DNA from: Ferruginibacter sp.
GTDB taxonomy: Bacteria; Bacteroidota; Bacteroidia; Chitinophagales; Chitinophagaceae
DNA: 55,337 bases
Direction of reading: 5' to 3'
Assembly: GCA_014379905.1 (NCBI GenBank)
Contig: JACMKX010000106.1
Coordinates: forward strand, 1-55,337
In this document: in pieces, positions 7,218 through 16,095 of the stretch
How the letters are laid out: every line of letters begins with the position of its first letter
Position numbering within the stretch: the stretch's first letter is position 1
The notes under the pieces: model-generated
Seen by the model: only the letters and a program-made list of their open reading frames with translations
Databases searched by the model: none
What the model was told of the DNA's origin: nothing
Program-made: the position numbers and the translations under genes

Positions 7218-7668
7218 TATTAAAACCATTTTTACTGCGGGTTTAACAGCCGCTATCCTGGATATAGCAGGCGCCATTATTGTTTACGCCTTTATTTTAG
7301 ATATTTCGACGGCACAAAAAGTATTACAATCCGTTGCGGCAGGAGCCTTAGGGAAACCTGCTTTTACCGGTGGCTGGTCTACGGCTATAGCGGGGCTTGG
7401 GTTTCATACACTTATTGCATTGTGTTTTGCCGCGTTCCATTATATTATTTATCCCTATTGGAAAAAAGTATTTACTAATGCATGGGTGGCAGGTTTTATA
7501 TATGGATGTGTCGTTTGGGGCGTGATGAATTTAATTGTACTACCGGTTATTTCAGGAAAACCATTTGTATTCAACCTTAAATTTTTCCTTTATGGAATAG
7601 GCCTGATCATTTTTTTGGTGGGCATACCAATCAGTTTAATAACAGACAAAATGCGCCGGGATATTTGA
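7204..7668 (+). CDS. Small four-helix integral membrane protein
   Basis: A 154-residue protein with four predicted transmembrane helices (about 8-32, 58-82, 90-114 and 120-146) and a short basic C-terminus (DKMRRDI). I do not recognise a named domain with certainty; the G-x-W and F-H-x-L-I-A-x-C-F-A-A-F-H pattern resembles small YagU/DUF1440-like inner-membrane proteins. It starts inside nhaA (14-bp overlap), so it is probably translated with it and could be linked to ion or pH handling, but that is only context. Confidence 0.75.
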   Translation: MKNNSIKTIFTAGLTAAILDIAGAIIVYAFILDISTAQKVLQSVAAGALGKPAFTGGWSTAIAGLGFHTLIALCFAAFHYIIYPYWKKVFTNAWVAGFIYGCVVWGVMNLIVLPVISGKPFVFNLKFFLYGIGLIIFLVGIPISLITDKMRRDI

Positions 7669-8040
7669 ACAACCTAAAGCATCCACTTTAGTTACAACAG
7701 CCCAGGGCGCAACCTCTTTCATTCCCCTTGTCCTCACACAACAGTAATGTGATACCAACCCAACTATGCAAGCTAAAATGTGAATGTTCTTATTGTGCCT
7801 GGTAACGAAAGCGGTTCAATCATTATCCCAGCTCTCCTTTGGTTCTCCTTCGTATCTCCTTTTACCCATGTTTTGAGCCAGTCGAAACCGGATAACAGCA
7901 TACTAAAAGCATACCCGAAGCAGGAAAGGAGAAAACTAAAGACAAACAGCCTATAGAGTGCGTATAGAGTTCCTGTAGAATGCCTGTAGTCGGCAAAAAA
8001 GATATTATAAATCGCTGCCGGCATTGACGACAGGATTCGT
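7669..8040. repeat. Gene-free spacer with two 11-bp tandem repeats
   Basis: No credible gene. Two separate 11-bp-period arrays are visible: three units of tctccttNNNN at 7833-7865 (tctcctttggt, tctccttcgta, tctccttttac) and four units at 7950-7993 (cctatagagtg, cgtatagagtt, cctgtagaatg, cctgtagtcgg). The spacer separates convergent genes. No U-tailed hairpin was found. Confidence 0.7.
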
Positions 8041-9051
8041 TTATTTAAAAAATATCTCTGTAGCACCATATCCATAGGCATGGTGGTATTGGTTTACAAA
8101 GGATTTTACTTCATCCTTGTACTTTAATAACTCATGAATCTCTTCGCGTAACTTTCCCTCACCTACTCCATGGATCACGATCAATTCTTTTTGGCGGTGC
8201 GCCACAGACAAGTCATAATATTTTTCAAACTCATTCAACTGCATGGTGAGTATTTCAAAATTAGACAGGTATTTCCAGTTGTCTGTTAATTTTTCAATAT
8301 GCAGGTCAATGACCGATCTTGCCGGAGGCAGGTTTTTTCTCACCTCTTTAGCATCATATACCCGGTAGCCGGCATTGCCTAGACGGCTCAGGTCAACCTT
8401 TTCTTCATCGACCCTGGCAGGATAAGCTTTAAACAATTCATAACTAAAAGAAGCCTCATTGTTTTTTTGCAGGTCTTCTATTTTCTTAAAAAGCTGTTTA
8501 CCTTTTGGCTTCAGGTTTGTTTCAAAATAAGGGGCTTTCTTTTTATCATCGTTTTGTAAAGAAAAGATGACATCAAACCGGGGATTGTCGCTCATATCAT
8601 CAAAGTCAATATCGTGCAGGTAGAAGTCTGCCAGCCCGTCAATCGAACTCTTTAACTGGAAATTACTTTCGCCGGAAAAATATAAGTTGTATTCAAAATG
8701 ATAAGCCTCTTCATTTTGATTGATCATGTATACTTTCAATTTATCTACCAAATCATCATCAAAAACGTCCTTGTCAAATACCGGCACAAAACTCAGGAAC
8801 ACACCATCCGTTGTTTTCTTCTTTGTTACTTTTTTTTCTTTCGGGAGGTCATCAATAAATATTTTCTTTTTAGGAACCAGTTTTTTTTCTGTAAACATTT
8901 TAAAATACGGAAAGTCTATCTGGTCCATATATGCCGGAAATTTTACACCCCGCACTTCTATCATCACCATCTTATCATTAATGATGTCTATCACTTTTCC
9001 ATCTTCGTCGGAATGCAGAACAATTATTTTATCTCCTACCTGGTATTTCAT
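8041..9051 (-). CDS. DUF2027/Smr-domain protein
   Basis: A 336-residue protein with a small N-terminal beta domain (about 1-50; YQVGDKIIVLHSDEDGKV, the DUF2027 type), a central beta-rich region, and a C-terminal Smr domain from about residue 243. The Smr domain is marked by DLHIEKL, then VIHGVGEGKLREEI, and ends with YGYGATEIFF. Smr domains, known from MutS2 and SmrB, bind or nick nucleic acids; recent work on MutS2/SmrB ties them to ribosome collision rescue. The D-L-H and H-G-x-G-x-G-x-L-R motifs are intact. No MutS ATPase is present here. The gene follows the APC permease on the same strand but is separated by a terminator. Confidence 0.88.
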   Translation of the reverse strand: MKYQVGDKIIVLHSDEDGKVIDIINDKMVMIEVRGVKFPAYMDQIDFPYFKMFTEKKLVPKKKIFIDDLPKEKKVTKKKTTDGVFLSFVPVFDKDVFDDDLVDKLKVYMINQNEEAYHFEYNLYFSGESNFQLKSSIDGLADFYLHDIDFDDMSDNPRFDVIFSLQNDDKKKAPYFETNLKPKGKQLFKKIEDLQKNNEASFSYELFKAYPARVDEEKVDLSRLGNAGYRVYDAKEVRKNLPPARSVIDLHIEKLTDNWKYLSNFEILTMQLNEFEKYYDLSVAHRQKELIVIHGVGEGKLREEIHELLKYKDEVKSFVNQYHHAYGYGATEIFFK

Positions 9052-9063
9052 CTTATATCTTTT

Positions 9064-9094
9064 ATAAAAAAACCTGCTGTATTAAAACAGCAGG
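9064..9094 (-). terminator. Intrinsic terminator of the APC permease gene
   Basis: On the minus strand CCTGCTGT and ACAGCAGG form an 8-bp GC-rich stem around a 6-nt loop, followed by seven T residues. It lies 33 bp after the permease stop codon and before the Smr gene, so the two are probably separate transcription units. Confidence 0.88.
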
Positions 9095-9126
9095 TAAAGT
9101 TACAAACGAATTTTTAAAGGAAATAT

Positions 9127-10905
9127 TTAAGTAGTGGCTGTTTCAGCTGTTGCCAGTTTGCTTTTTCTATATCCATATAAAAAATAGATAATAGCGCCTA
9201 ATACCAGCCAGCCAATAAACCATACCCAATTGCTTTTGCTCATACCCGTTAGCAGGTACATGCAGGTAATAACACCCATTAACGGTATTAATGAATACTT
9301 TTTAATAAAAGCCAACACAGCCAGTAAAATCGCAAACCCCCAGAAAACAATGAGAGAAATATTAGGAATAGCCAGGTCCATAAAAGTTTTTTTGCCTGAT
9401 GCAAGATCGGGATCGGCACTAAAATCCATGTTGAACATACCTGTAAAATATGTTTTCGACAAAGAATAGGCCAGGACGATAGCACCCGCAATGATCAATG
9501 GAAATATAAACTGCCCGTTGATATAAGGAAGCTGAAATCTTCCGGCTACTTTTTCTTTTCTTGGTATCAGCAAAACACCTCCGCATACCAGCACAAATGC
9601 AAACAAAGTGGCAATGCTGGTAAAGTCAAGTACAAATGTTTTATCTGTAAATAAAATCGGCACTCCTACTACCAGCCCGGTGATGATCGTGGCGAAAGAA
9701 GGTGTTTTAAATTTTGTATGGATCTTTTGAAAAACGGGTGGCAGTAAACCATCCCTGCTCATGCTCATCCAGATACGGGGCTGACCCATCTGGAACACCA
9801 GCAATACACTCGTCATGGCTACTACTGCACAAATAGCCACTAAAAATTGCATCCAGCCTATGTCGAGATTTTGTGGTTCAAATATAAAGGCAAGCGGATC
9901 TCCCACTCCATCAAAATTTCTATAATTAACTGCACCTGTTAAAACAAGTGTGAGTAAAATATATACGATGGTGCAGATCACCAGCGATAAGATCATGCCC
10001 CTCGGCAAATCCCTTTGAGGATTTTTACTTTCTTCTGCCAACACACTCACGGCATCAAACCCAATGTAGGCAAAAAATACACCGGCCACAGCCATCATCA
10101 CTCCTTTAAACCCATTTGGCATAAATGATCGTACGCCGGCATCATCAGGCGGGGTCCAGTTGTGCGTGAGCCCGTTTGAAAACACCAGGTAGCCTCCTAC
10201 TAAAATAATCAGGATCACTACACCCATTTTTAACCACACCATCAGGTTACTAAAATTGCGGCTTTCTTTAATGCCCCGGTAAACAAGACAAGTAATTAAA
10301 AATGCGATAATAATAGCGGGAAGATCCAAGATGATCTTCAGTCCCCCCATTACAGGAGCTGTATTCCATGCTTCCAGTATATCCGCATTGGTGCTGCCAC
10401 CGGTGACTGCATGCTTGGCTTCCATATAGCTGGTTGACAAATAAGCAGGAATATGCAGATTCATATTCAGGCCCTGCCCTAACTTATCTAAAAAGGAAGT
10501 AAAATAATCGCTCCAGCTATAAGCTACATAAATATTACCAATAGAATACTCCATAATGAGTGCCCAGCCAATGATCCAGGCAAATAATTCACCAAAGCTT
10601 GCATACGCATAAGTATAGGCACTACCGGCAACGGGTATACGACTGGCGAATTCTGAATAGCACAGCGCAGTAAATCCACAGGCAATAGCAGTGATGATAA
10701 ACAAGACAACCACACCCGGGCCACCATTGAAAACAGCACCACCCAGGCTGCTGAAACTACCTGCTCCCAAAATAGCCGCTATACCAAAAAAGGTAAGATC
10801 TTTTACCGTTAATACCCGCTTTAAACTTCCCCCCCCATGTGAACCATCACTTCCTTCAGCAATAATGGATGAAATGTTTTTTTTCCTGAATAAAGAATTA
10901 GCCAT
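9127..10905 (-). CDS. APC-family amino acid permease (cationic amino acid transporter-like)
   Basis: A 592-residue inner-membrane transporter with about 12-14 hydrophobic helices. TM1 carries the APC signature IAAILGAGSFSSLG (the unwound G-x-G substrate site, normally G-A-G-I-F), followed by PGVVVLFIITAIACGFTALCYSEFASRIP and AGSAYTYAYASFGE, which strongly resemble the CAT branch. FFAYIGFDAVSVLAEESKNPQRDLP is the TM6 region and loop of that branch. It takes up amino acids by proton coupling or exchange; substrate is not fixed by sequence. The N-terminal cytoplasmic segment is rich in S/G. Standalone gene with its own terminator. Confidence 0.92.
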   Translation of the reverse strand: MANSLFRKKNISSIIAEGSDGSHGGGSLKRVLTVKDLTFFGIAAILGAGSFSSLGGAVFNGGPGVVVLFIITAIACGFTALCYSEFASRIPVAGSAYTYAYASFGELFAWIIGWALIMEYSIGNIYVAYSWSDYFTSFLDKLGQGLNMNLHIPAYLSTSYMEAKHAVTGGSTNADILEAWNTAPVMGGLKIILDLPAIIIAFLITCLVYRGIKESRNFSNLMVWLKMGVVILIILVGGYLVFSNGLTHNWTPPDDAGVRSFMPNGFKGVMMAVAGVFFAYIGFDAVSVLAEESKNPQRDLPRGMILSLVICTIVYILLTLVLTGAVNYRNFDGVGDPLAFIFEPQNLDIGWMQFLVAICAVVAMTSVLLVFQMGQPRIWMSMSRDGLLPPVFQKIHTKFKTPSFATIITGLVVGVPILFTDKTFVLDFTSIATLFAFVLVCGGVLLIPRKEKVAGRFQLPYINGQFIFPLIIAGAIVLAYSLSKTYFTGMFNMDFSADPDLASGKKTFMDLAIPNISLIVFWGFAILLAVLAFIKKYSLIPLMGVITCMYLLTGMSKSNWVWFIGWLVLGAIIYFLYGYRKSKLATAETATT

Positions 10906-11067
10906 AGCAATTGTTTGGTTTATAATTAGGTAAAATAGGGAAATATTTTAAATAAGTAAACTTTCCCTTTGCATTCACCGGGCATTTATGGTCCTGTTTA
11001 AAATAATAAACCGCAAAGTTGGCTAAGAAAGAAACGCAGAGAACACAAAGGGAATACGGGTTGGCAT
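10906..11067. other. Spacer with a CAAAG-type repeat fragment
   Basis: No gene. Around 11010-11055 the sequence reads cgcaaag...cgcagagaacacaaaggg, a fragment of the CAAAG repeat style found as an inverted pair at 53225-53324. Confidence 0.5.
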
Positions 11068-12033
11068 TTAGCTTTCCCGTTGCAACAAGTACATCGCAAG
11101 TTTCTGCAACTCCTCTTTACGGGAGGATAATACAGCCAGGTCTTCCAGGTTTTTCATTGCCAGCTGATAATATTTATCTTTCAATGAGTTGGTCCACTCA
11201 CCTGCTTTGCAATCTTCAAAAAGTTGCAGCACTTTTGGAATTTTGTCTGCAGTATTTCCGGAAATCAAATGTTGTAGTTCCTTTTTTTGATCAGCAGTAG
11301 CTACTTCTAATGTACGGATCATCAAAAAGGTTTTTTTATTGGAAAGGATATCGCCCCCCACCTGTTTTCCAAACTTTTCCGGATCGCCATAACAATCCAG
11401 GTAATCATCCTGTACCTGGAAAGCGATGCCCAGGTTTTTGCCAAACTCGTATATATGCTGCTGACTGTTGCCTCTTGCTCCCCCAATGATAGCGCCTAAT
11501 TGCAGGCTCGCCGCCAGCAATACAGATGTTTTTAGCGTGATCATTTCCACGTATTCGTCCAGGCTTACATTTTCCTTTTTTTCAAAATCCATATCCATCT
11601 GCTGGCCTTCACAAACTTCTTTGGCAGTTTTATTAAACAAGTGTAATACAGCCGGTAAATATTCAGATCTTAATTGCGATAAATATTCGTATGCTTTCAC
11701 CAGCATCACATCACCTGCCAGCAAAGCACTGCTATCGCCATACTGCGTGTGCACAGTTGGAATACCTCTTCGCAAAGGAGCTTTGTCCATAATATCATCA
11801 TGTATCAGACTGAAATTGTGAAAGAGTTCAATGGCATTGGCAACATGGTATGCATCCGGATCAATATCATTAAATAATTCATTGCCCATCAGTACTGCTA
11901 TAGGTCTTACTCTTTTGCCTGGTATCTGTAAAATATACTGGGCCGCATTGTATAATGTTTCCGGCTGTTGGGGAAAATGCCTTTTAGTGAATTGGGCTTC
12001 AAATGCAGCGGAGAGGGTTTTGAAAGATTGCAT
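11068..12033 (-). CDS. Polyprenyl (farnesyl/geranylgeranyl-type) diphosphate synthase
   Basis: A 321-residue trans-prenyltransferase that condenses isopentenyl diphosphate with allylic diphosphates for quinones, carotenoids or undecaprenyl precursors. The first aspartate-rich motif is DDIMD at 79-83, followed by K-A-P-L-R-R-G; the second is DDYLD at 209-213 with F-Q-x-Q-D-D. The GKRVRP substrate motif is at 39-44. The residue five before the first motif is F, compatible with a short-to-medium chain product, but product length cannot be settled by eye. The upstream region is filled by heptad repeats at 12042-12270. Confidence 0.93.
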   Translation of the reverse strand: MQSFKTLSAAFEAQFTKRHFPQQPETLYNAAQYILQIPGKRVRPIAVLMGNELFNDIDPDAYHVANAIELFHNFSLIHDDIMDKAPLRRGIPTVHTQYGDSSALLAGDVMLVKAYEYLSQLRSEYLPAVLHLFNKTAKEVCEGQQMDMDFEKKENVSLDEYVEMITLKTSVLLAASLQLGAIIGGARGNSQQHIYEFGKNLGIAFQVQDDYLDCYGDPEKFGKQVGGDILSNKKTFLMIRTLEVATADQKKELQHLISGNTADKIPKVLQLFEDCKAGEWTNSLKDKYYQLAMKNLEDLAVLSSRKEELQKLAMYLLQRES

Positions 12034-12041
12034 GTTTTGTT

Positions 12042-12270
12042 AGAAGACCATAGTCGATAGTCCATAGCCCGTTAAAAGATTTTATAGTTTAATTTCTTGT
12101 TCGAAGATTGAATATTATTGATGTCCATAGTCTCTATAAAACAATAGCCATTTAAAATACTCTATAGTTTAATTTCTTTTTCGAAGATCATAAAGCAATA
12201 CTTTTCGCATAGTAAAATAGTCTTCAATTCACCAGGGTGGTCTATGAACTATCGACCATGCACTATGAAC
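12042..12270. repeat. Inverted heptad repeats (CCATAGT type) with internal 50-bp direct repeats
   Basis: The left cluster (12046-12070) reads catagtc gatagtc catagcc and the right one (12237-12270) tctatga actatcg accatgc actatga, each with period 7 and roughly reverse complements of each other. Between them a segment of about 45-50 bp occurs twice in direct orientation (12064-12113 and 12142-12188), sharing atagtttaatttct and tcgaaga. A reverse-complement relative lies at 16025-16064. No gene is contained. Confidence 0.72.
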
Positions 12271-12273
12271 TAC

Positions 12274-14292
12274 CTACTTCTTCTTTTTCACCGGAGCTTT
12301 CCCTCTTCCTACCGGCTTCGCATCCTTTACCGTTCCTTTCAAATCAGTAACCCACTGGTAATCGAGCTGGCGTTTGGCAAGATTGGCTGAAATAACTTTT
12401 ATCCTCACCTTATCTCCCATCCTGAATTTGGTTTTTGTCCTTGCACCAATTAATGAATAGTCTGTTTCATCATGACGGAAATCATCAAATTCACTCAGGT
12501 CCCGCACACTAACAAGCCCCTCGCATTTATGGTCAACGGTCTCTGCCCAAAATCCAAAACTGGAAACACCGCTGATCACTGCATCAAATTCTTCGCCCAG
12601 GTATTCTTTCATAAATTCTACCTGTTTGTATTTATTTCCTGCACGCTCACTTTCCATGGCAGAGCGTTCCCTGTCGCTGCAATGTTTACACTTTTCATCC
12701 ATCTTCTTATCAATCTTCAAATTCTTATCGATGATGTCCTGCAATATGCGATGCACCATTACATCGGGGTAACGGCGAATGGGTGAAGTAAAATGACAAT
12801 AATTTTCAAAGCCTAAACCATAGTGGCCGATATTTTCTGAAGTGTAAATGGCTTTTGCCATGGTACGGATGCCCAGCTGCTCCAGCACATGCTGCTCCGG
12901 TTTACCGTGCACTTCTTTTAATAACTGGTTGAAAGAAGTAGCCACCGCTTTTTCATCTTTCATATCGAATTGGTAACCAAATTTTTTGGCGAAAGCCACA
13001 AATGGCAACAACTTTTCTTCGCTGGGTGTATCATGTATGCGATATGGAAAAGGAACCGGTTCTTTATTCATCTTTATTTTAGAAACGTATTCGGCCACCG
13101 TTCTGTTGGCCAGCAACATAAATTCTTCAATAAGCTGGTGCGCTTCAAAACTTTCTTTTACAACAACCCCCAGAGGTTTTCCATCTTCATCCAGTTTAAA
13201 CCGGACTTCTGTAGAAGAAAAATTAATAGCTCCCTCATCAAACCGTTCCTTGCGGAATTTTTGTGCAAGATCATTTAATAACAACACCGCTTTACTGTGA
13301 AGGCCTTCTTTGTTCAAAATAATTTCCTGTACATCCTCATAGGTAAAACGTTGATTGCTGTGTATGATGGTACGCCCTATCCATTTATGCTTTACTTCGC
13401 CCCTGTTGCTGATCTGGAATACGGCAGAAAAAGTATATTTATCTTCATTGGGTCTTAAAGAACACAGTTCATTGGATATTCGTTCCGGTAGCATAGGATT
13501 CACCCTGTCTGGTAAATAAACGCTCGTTGCTCTTTCATAAGCAGCTTTGTCCAGGATAGTATCCGGCGTTACAAAATGACTTACATCTGCAATGTGCACC
13601 CCAATTTCATAATTGCCATTATCAAGATTGCGAATAGAAATGGCATCATCAAAATCTTTTGCATCTACCGGGTCAATGGTAAAAGTGAGTATATCCCTGA
13701 AGTCTTTTCTTTTTCTTTCTTCCTCCCGGGTAATTTTTTCGCTGAGTGCATTGGCTTCCTTTAAAACCGGTTCTTCAAAAGCCAAAGGAAAACCTGCTTC
13801 TATCAGGATCTCTTTCATGGCCAGGTCGCCCTCATTTTTAGAAGATAATACGGAGAGGATTTCTCCCTGCGGTTTTTTATCATTCTTATCCCATTTAACA
13901 AACCGGGCAACTACCCTGCTGCCGTTTACTGCACCATTTAATTTTTCGGCAGGGATATAAAAGTCGGGGATGGGCTTTTCTGTTCCGGCAATAAAAAAAG
14001 CCGCTTTACTATTCAGGTCTAAAGTGCCGGTAAATTCTGTCTGTTTTCTTTCCGCCACATCTACCACAATGCCTTCGGCCCGTTTTCCCCCGCCGGATTC
14101 TTTTTCTACCTGTACCCGCACCGTATCTCCATGAAATGCTTTACCAAAATTCTGGGGTTTTACGATGATATCTGTTTCCTCACCTTCTACTATTACAAAA
14201 CCCATTCCGCTGCGACTTATATCCAGCCTGCCTTTTAATACCTTCAACTGGGATGATTTTTTCTTTGGGGTACTGTTTTTCTCTTTACTCAT
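12274..14292 (-). CDS. rnr: Ribonuclease R
   Basis: A 672-residue 3'-to-5' exoribonuclease of the RNase II/R family that degrades structured RNA and defective transcripts. Domains in order: basic leader, cold-shock domains (about 20-65 and 85-150), the RNB catalytic domain with DPVDAKDFDDAIS at 207-219 (metal-binding aspartates), then an S1 domain near 575-650, and a lysine-rich tail (VGRGKAPVKKKK) as in RNase R. The RNB landmarks LPERISNELCSLRPN and FTSPIRRYPDVMVHR are intact. Its 5' flank is a repeat region; its 3' end is followed at once by a heptad-repeat cluster. Confidence 0.97.
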   Translation of the reverse strand: MSKEKNSTPKKKSSQLKVLKGRLDISRSGMGFVIVEGEETDIIVKPQNFGKAFHGDTVRVQVEKESGGGKRAEGIVVDVAERKQTEFTGTLDLNSKAAFFIAGTEKPIPDFYIPAEKLNGAVNGSRVVARFVKWDKNDKKPQGEILSVLSSKNEGDLAMKEILIEAGFPLAFEEPVLKEANALSEKITREEERKRKDFRDILTFTIDPVDAKDFDDAISIRNLDNGNYEIGVHIADVSHFVTPDTILDKAAYERATSVYLPDRVNPMLPERISNELCSLRPNEDKYTFSAVFQISNRGEVKHKWIGRTIIHSNQRFTYEDVQEIILNKEGLHSKAVLLLNDLAQKFRKERFDEGAINFSSTEVRFKLDEDGKPLGVVVKESFEAHQLIEEFMLLANRTVAEYVSKIKMNKEPVPFPYRIHDTPSEEKLLPFVAFAKKFGYQFDMKDEKAVATSFNQLLKEVHGKPEQHVLEQLGIRTMAKAIYTSENIGHYGLGFENYCHFTSPIRRYPDVMVHRILQDIIDKNLKIDKKMDEKCKHCSDRERSAMESERAGNKYKQVEFMKEYLGEEFDAVISGVSSFGFWAETVDHKCEGLVSVRDLSEFDDFRHDETDYSLIGARTKTKFRMGDKVRIKVISANLAKRQLDYQWVTDLKGTVKDAKPVGRGKAPVKKKK

Positions 14293-14394
14293 ATTAAATT
14301 ATTCTATACTTATTGCCGCCTGAAAGAGCGGTATTTGTTGCAATTTACGCATTCTATAGCTTTATGCTGATGTGGTGGGAATTCTGTTGATAAA

Positions 14395-14578
14395 TGGGAA
14401 AGTGGGGAATAGCAAGTGGCGAGTGGTTAATAGCGATTGGCTAGTGGGAGCAGTTATTGGGGAGTATGCAGTTGGCGGGTGGATAATGGAAAGGGGTAAA
14501 AGCAGCGAATAGTGAAAAAATCCTCTTACATAATGCTGGCAACGCGCCACTGGCCTCTAACCACTAACCATTCCCTAT
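14395..14578. repeat. Gene-less inverted heptad-repeat element, relative of the 1634-2246 element
   Basis: The left arm (about 14401-14490) is a 7-bp-period array (agtgggg aatagca agtggcg agtggtt aatagcg attggct agtggga...); the right arm (14546-14575) reads cactggcctctaaccactaacc. The left arm shares an exact 17-mer (14415-14431) with 1637-1653, and the right arm shares an exact 13-mer (14554-14566) with 2231-2243. About 55 bp without an ORF lies between. Apart from this, the gap 14293-14596 holds no gene. Confidence 0.75.
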
Positions 14579-14596
14579 CTTTATAAAAATTATTTT

Positions 14597-14908
14597 ATGC
14601 ATCAATACGATACGGTTGTAGCTGCCCTTAACGATCTTAAAAAAAGAGGTTTTACGCTTGATTTTAATATTGCTTTTGATAAACTTACCTGCATGCAAAA
14701 TGATACCTGCCTCAATCCCGCTCAATTTGAAATAACGGAAGTGCATCGCTTTGAAGGGGACACCAATCCTTCTGATGAAGAAGTGGTATATGCTGTGGAA
14801 GCAAAAGAAGGCGACCTGAAAGGTGTTATCCATAGTGCCTTTGGTACTTATGCCGACAGCGTTTCTACCGAAATGCTTCGCAAACTCTCTATGAATACAA
14901 ACCAATAG
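14597..14908 (+). CDS. Conserved small protein of unknown function
   Basis: A 103-residue soluble protein with a regular alpha/beta pattern: helix with NDLKKRGFTLDFN, a segment with CMQNDTCLNPAQFEITEVHRFEG, then a strand VVYAVEAKEGDLKGVIHSAFGTYAD and a final helix. I recall this as a small conserved Bacteroidota family that some databases label phosphoribosylpyrophosphate synthetase; no PRPP-binding motif is visible, so I do not adopt that function. Codon use is ordinary and it sits 5 bp before the asparaginase gene, so they are likely co-transcribed. Confidence 0.8.
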   Translation: MHQYDTVVAALNDLKKRGFTLDFNIAFDKLTCMQNDTCLNPAQFEITEVHRFEGDTNPSDEEVVYAVEAKEGDLKGVIHSAFGTYADSVSTEMLRKLSMNTNQ

Positions 14909-14913
14909 TAAGC

Positions 14914-15915
14914 ATGAATCGTAAAAATTTTTTACAGATGAGTTCGCTGGGACTCAGTTCGCTTGCATTTCCTGCTTTTTCACCTCCGGCAGAAAAACCT
15001 GTGGTTATTTCTACCTGGGATAGCGGCATGGAAGTAAATGCCGAAGCATGGAAAATATTAAGTACGAATGGCACTGCATTAGATGCAGTAGAGGCCGGTG
15101 CCCGGTACATTGAAACATTGAACGATTGTTGTGTGGGGTTAAAAGGTTATCCCGACCGGGATGGCATTGTAACCCTGGATGCCTGCATTATGGATCAACA
15201 CAGCAATTGTGGTGCAGTGGCTGGTTTGGAAAAAATTAAACATGCCATATCTGTTGCAAGGAAAGTGATGCAAAGTACCCCGCATGTTTTACTGGTAGGT
15301 GCAGGAGCACAACAATTCGCGGTAGAAAATGGATTTCCTCTCGAAAGTGGCGAATTGAGCGAAGATGCAAAAAGAGCTTATGCTACATGGCTCAAATCGA
15401 GCAGGTATGAACCGGTTATCAATATTGAAAACAAAAAACAAAACGGCCCCTTTGCGCCTTCTTTTTTTGAAGATGGCGCATTGAATCATGATACCATGGG
15501 GCTGATAGCGCTGGATAGCAGCAACAATTTATCCGGCGGCGTTACCACCAGCGGTATGGCTTTTAAATTACATGGGCGTGTGGGAGATTCTCCTGTTATA
15601 GGGGCCGGGTTGTTTGTAGACAATGAAGTAGGCGCAGCCACCAGCAGCGGGCTTGGTGAAGAAGTAATACGCATTTGCGGTACGCACCTGGTGGTTGAAT
15701 TTATGCGCCAGGGCAACAGCCCGGAAATGGCCTGTAAAAAAGCTATCCAAAGAATTGTGAGCAGGGATAGGCAAAAAGCAAAAACATTACAGGTAGGTTT
15801 TCTTGCAATCAATAAGAAAGGACAGGTAGGTGCGTACGCCATCCAGGAGGGATTTGTGTATTCGATAAAAAATGGAACGCAGAATGAAGTGGTGAAGGCA
15901 AAGTTTTTAATTTAG
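14914..15915 (+). CDS. Glycosylasparaginase (N4-(beta-N-acetylglucosaminyl)-L-asparaginase), exported
   Basis: A 333-residue Ntn-hydrolase that cleaves the GlcNAc-Asn bond left after glycoprotein breakdown. The precursor must cut itself before a threonine; here the site is D193-T194 in ALNHDTMGLIALD. Other family blocks are STWDSGMEVNAEAW near the start, TLDACIMD, and GRVGDSPVIGAGLFVDNEVGAATSSGLGEE split over the beta chain (R and D substrate contacts, T-S nucleophile network). The N-terminus MNRKNFLQMSSLGLSSLAF is a signal with a short basic start, so periplasmic location is likely. Length fits the family. Confidence 0.94.
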   Translation: MNRKNFLQMSSLGLSSLAFPAFSPPAEKPVVISTWDSGMEVNAEAWKILSTNGTALDAVEAGARYIETLNDCCVGLKGYPDRDGIVTLDACIMDQHSNCGAVAGLEKIKHAISVARKVMQSTPHVLLVGAGAQQFAVENGFPLESGELSEDAKRAYATWLKSSRYEPVINIENKKQNGPFAPSFFEDGALNHDTMGLIALDSSNNLSGGVTTSGMAFKLHGRVGDSPVIGAGLFVDNEVGAATSSGLGEEVIRICGTHLVVEFMRQGNSPEMACKKAIQRIVSRDRQKAKTLQVGFLAINKKGQVGAYAIQEGFVYSIKNGTQNEVVKAKFLI

Positions 15916-16090
15916 GAAGGGCAGTCCATAGTCCATGGGCGATAGTAGATAGTAGATAGACCCATCGCCCATTTCAAAACATAAAACTGGAATGGGTAAA
16001 TAGTATTTTCTAAACCAGCGACGATTAAATAATAAACTAAAAATTCTAACGATCGGCTATGGACGATGGTCTATGGTCCATGGACTACAA
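15914..16090. repeat. Inverted heptad repeats (CCATAGT type), second copy
   Basis: The left cluster (15920-15962) reads agtccat agtccat gggcgat agtagat agtagat; the right one (16055-16087) reads ggctat ggacgat ggtctat ggtccat ggactac. Both have period 7 and are mutual reverse complements in style. The inner part near 16025-16064 is the reverse complement of the direct repeats at 12064 and 12142. The right cluster supplies in-frame codons upstream of cutC, producing a false early start at 16066. Confidence 0.75.
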
Positions 16091-16095
16091 AAAAT

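Noticed and set aside
7773..8081. 102-codon minus-strand ORF before the Smr gene
   Set aside because: It overlaps the Smr gene end in another frame, covers the 11-bp repeats and has no family pattern.
14362..14550. 62-codon minus ORF
   Set aside because: It is a low-complexity translation of the heptad repeats.
14597..14908. Phosphoribosylpyrophosphate synthetase function for the 103-residue protein
   Set aside because: The length is a third of the enzyme and no PRPP or ATP motif is seen.
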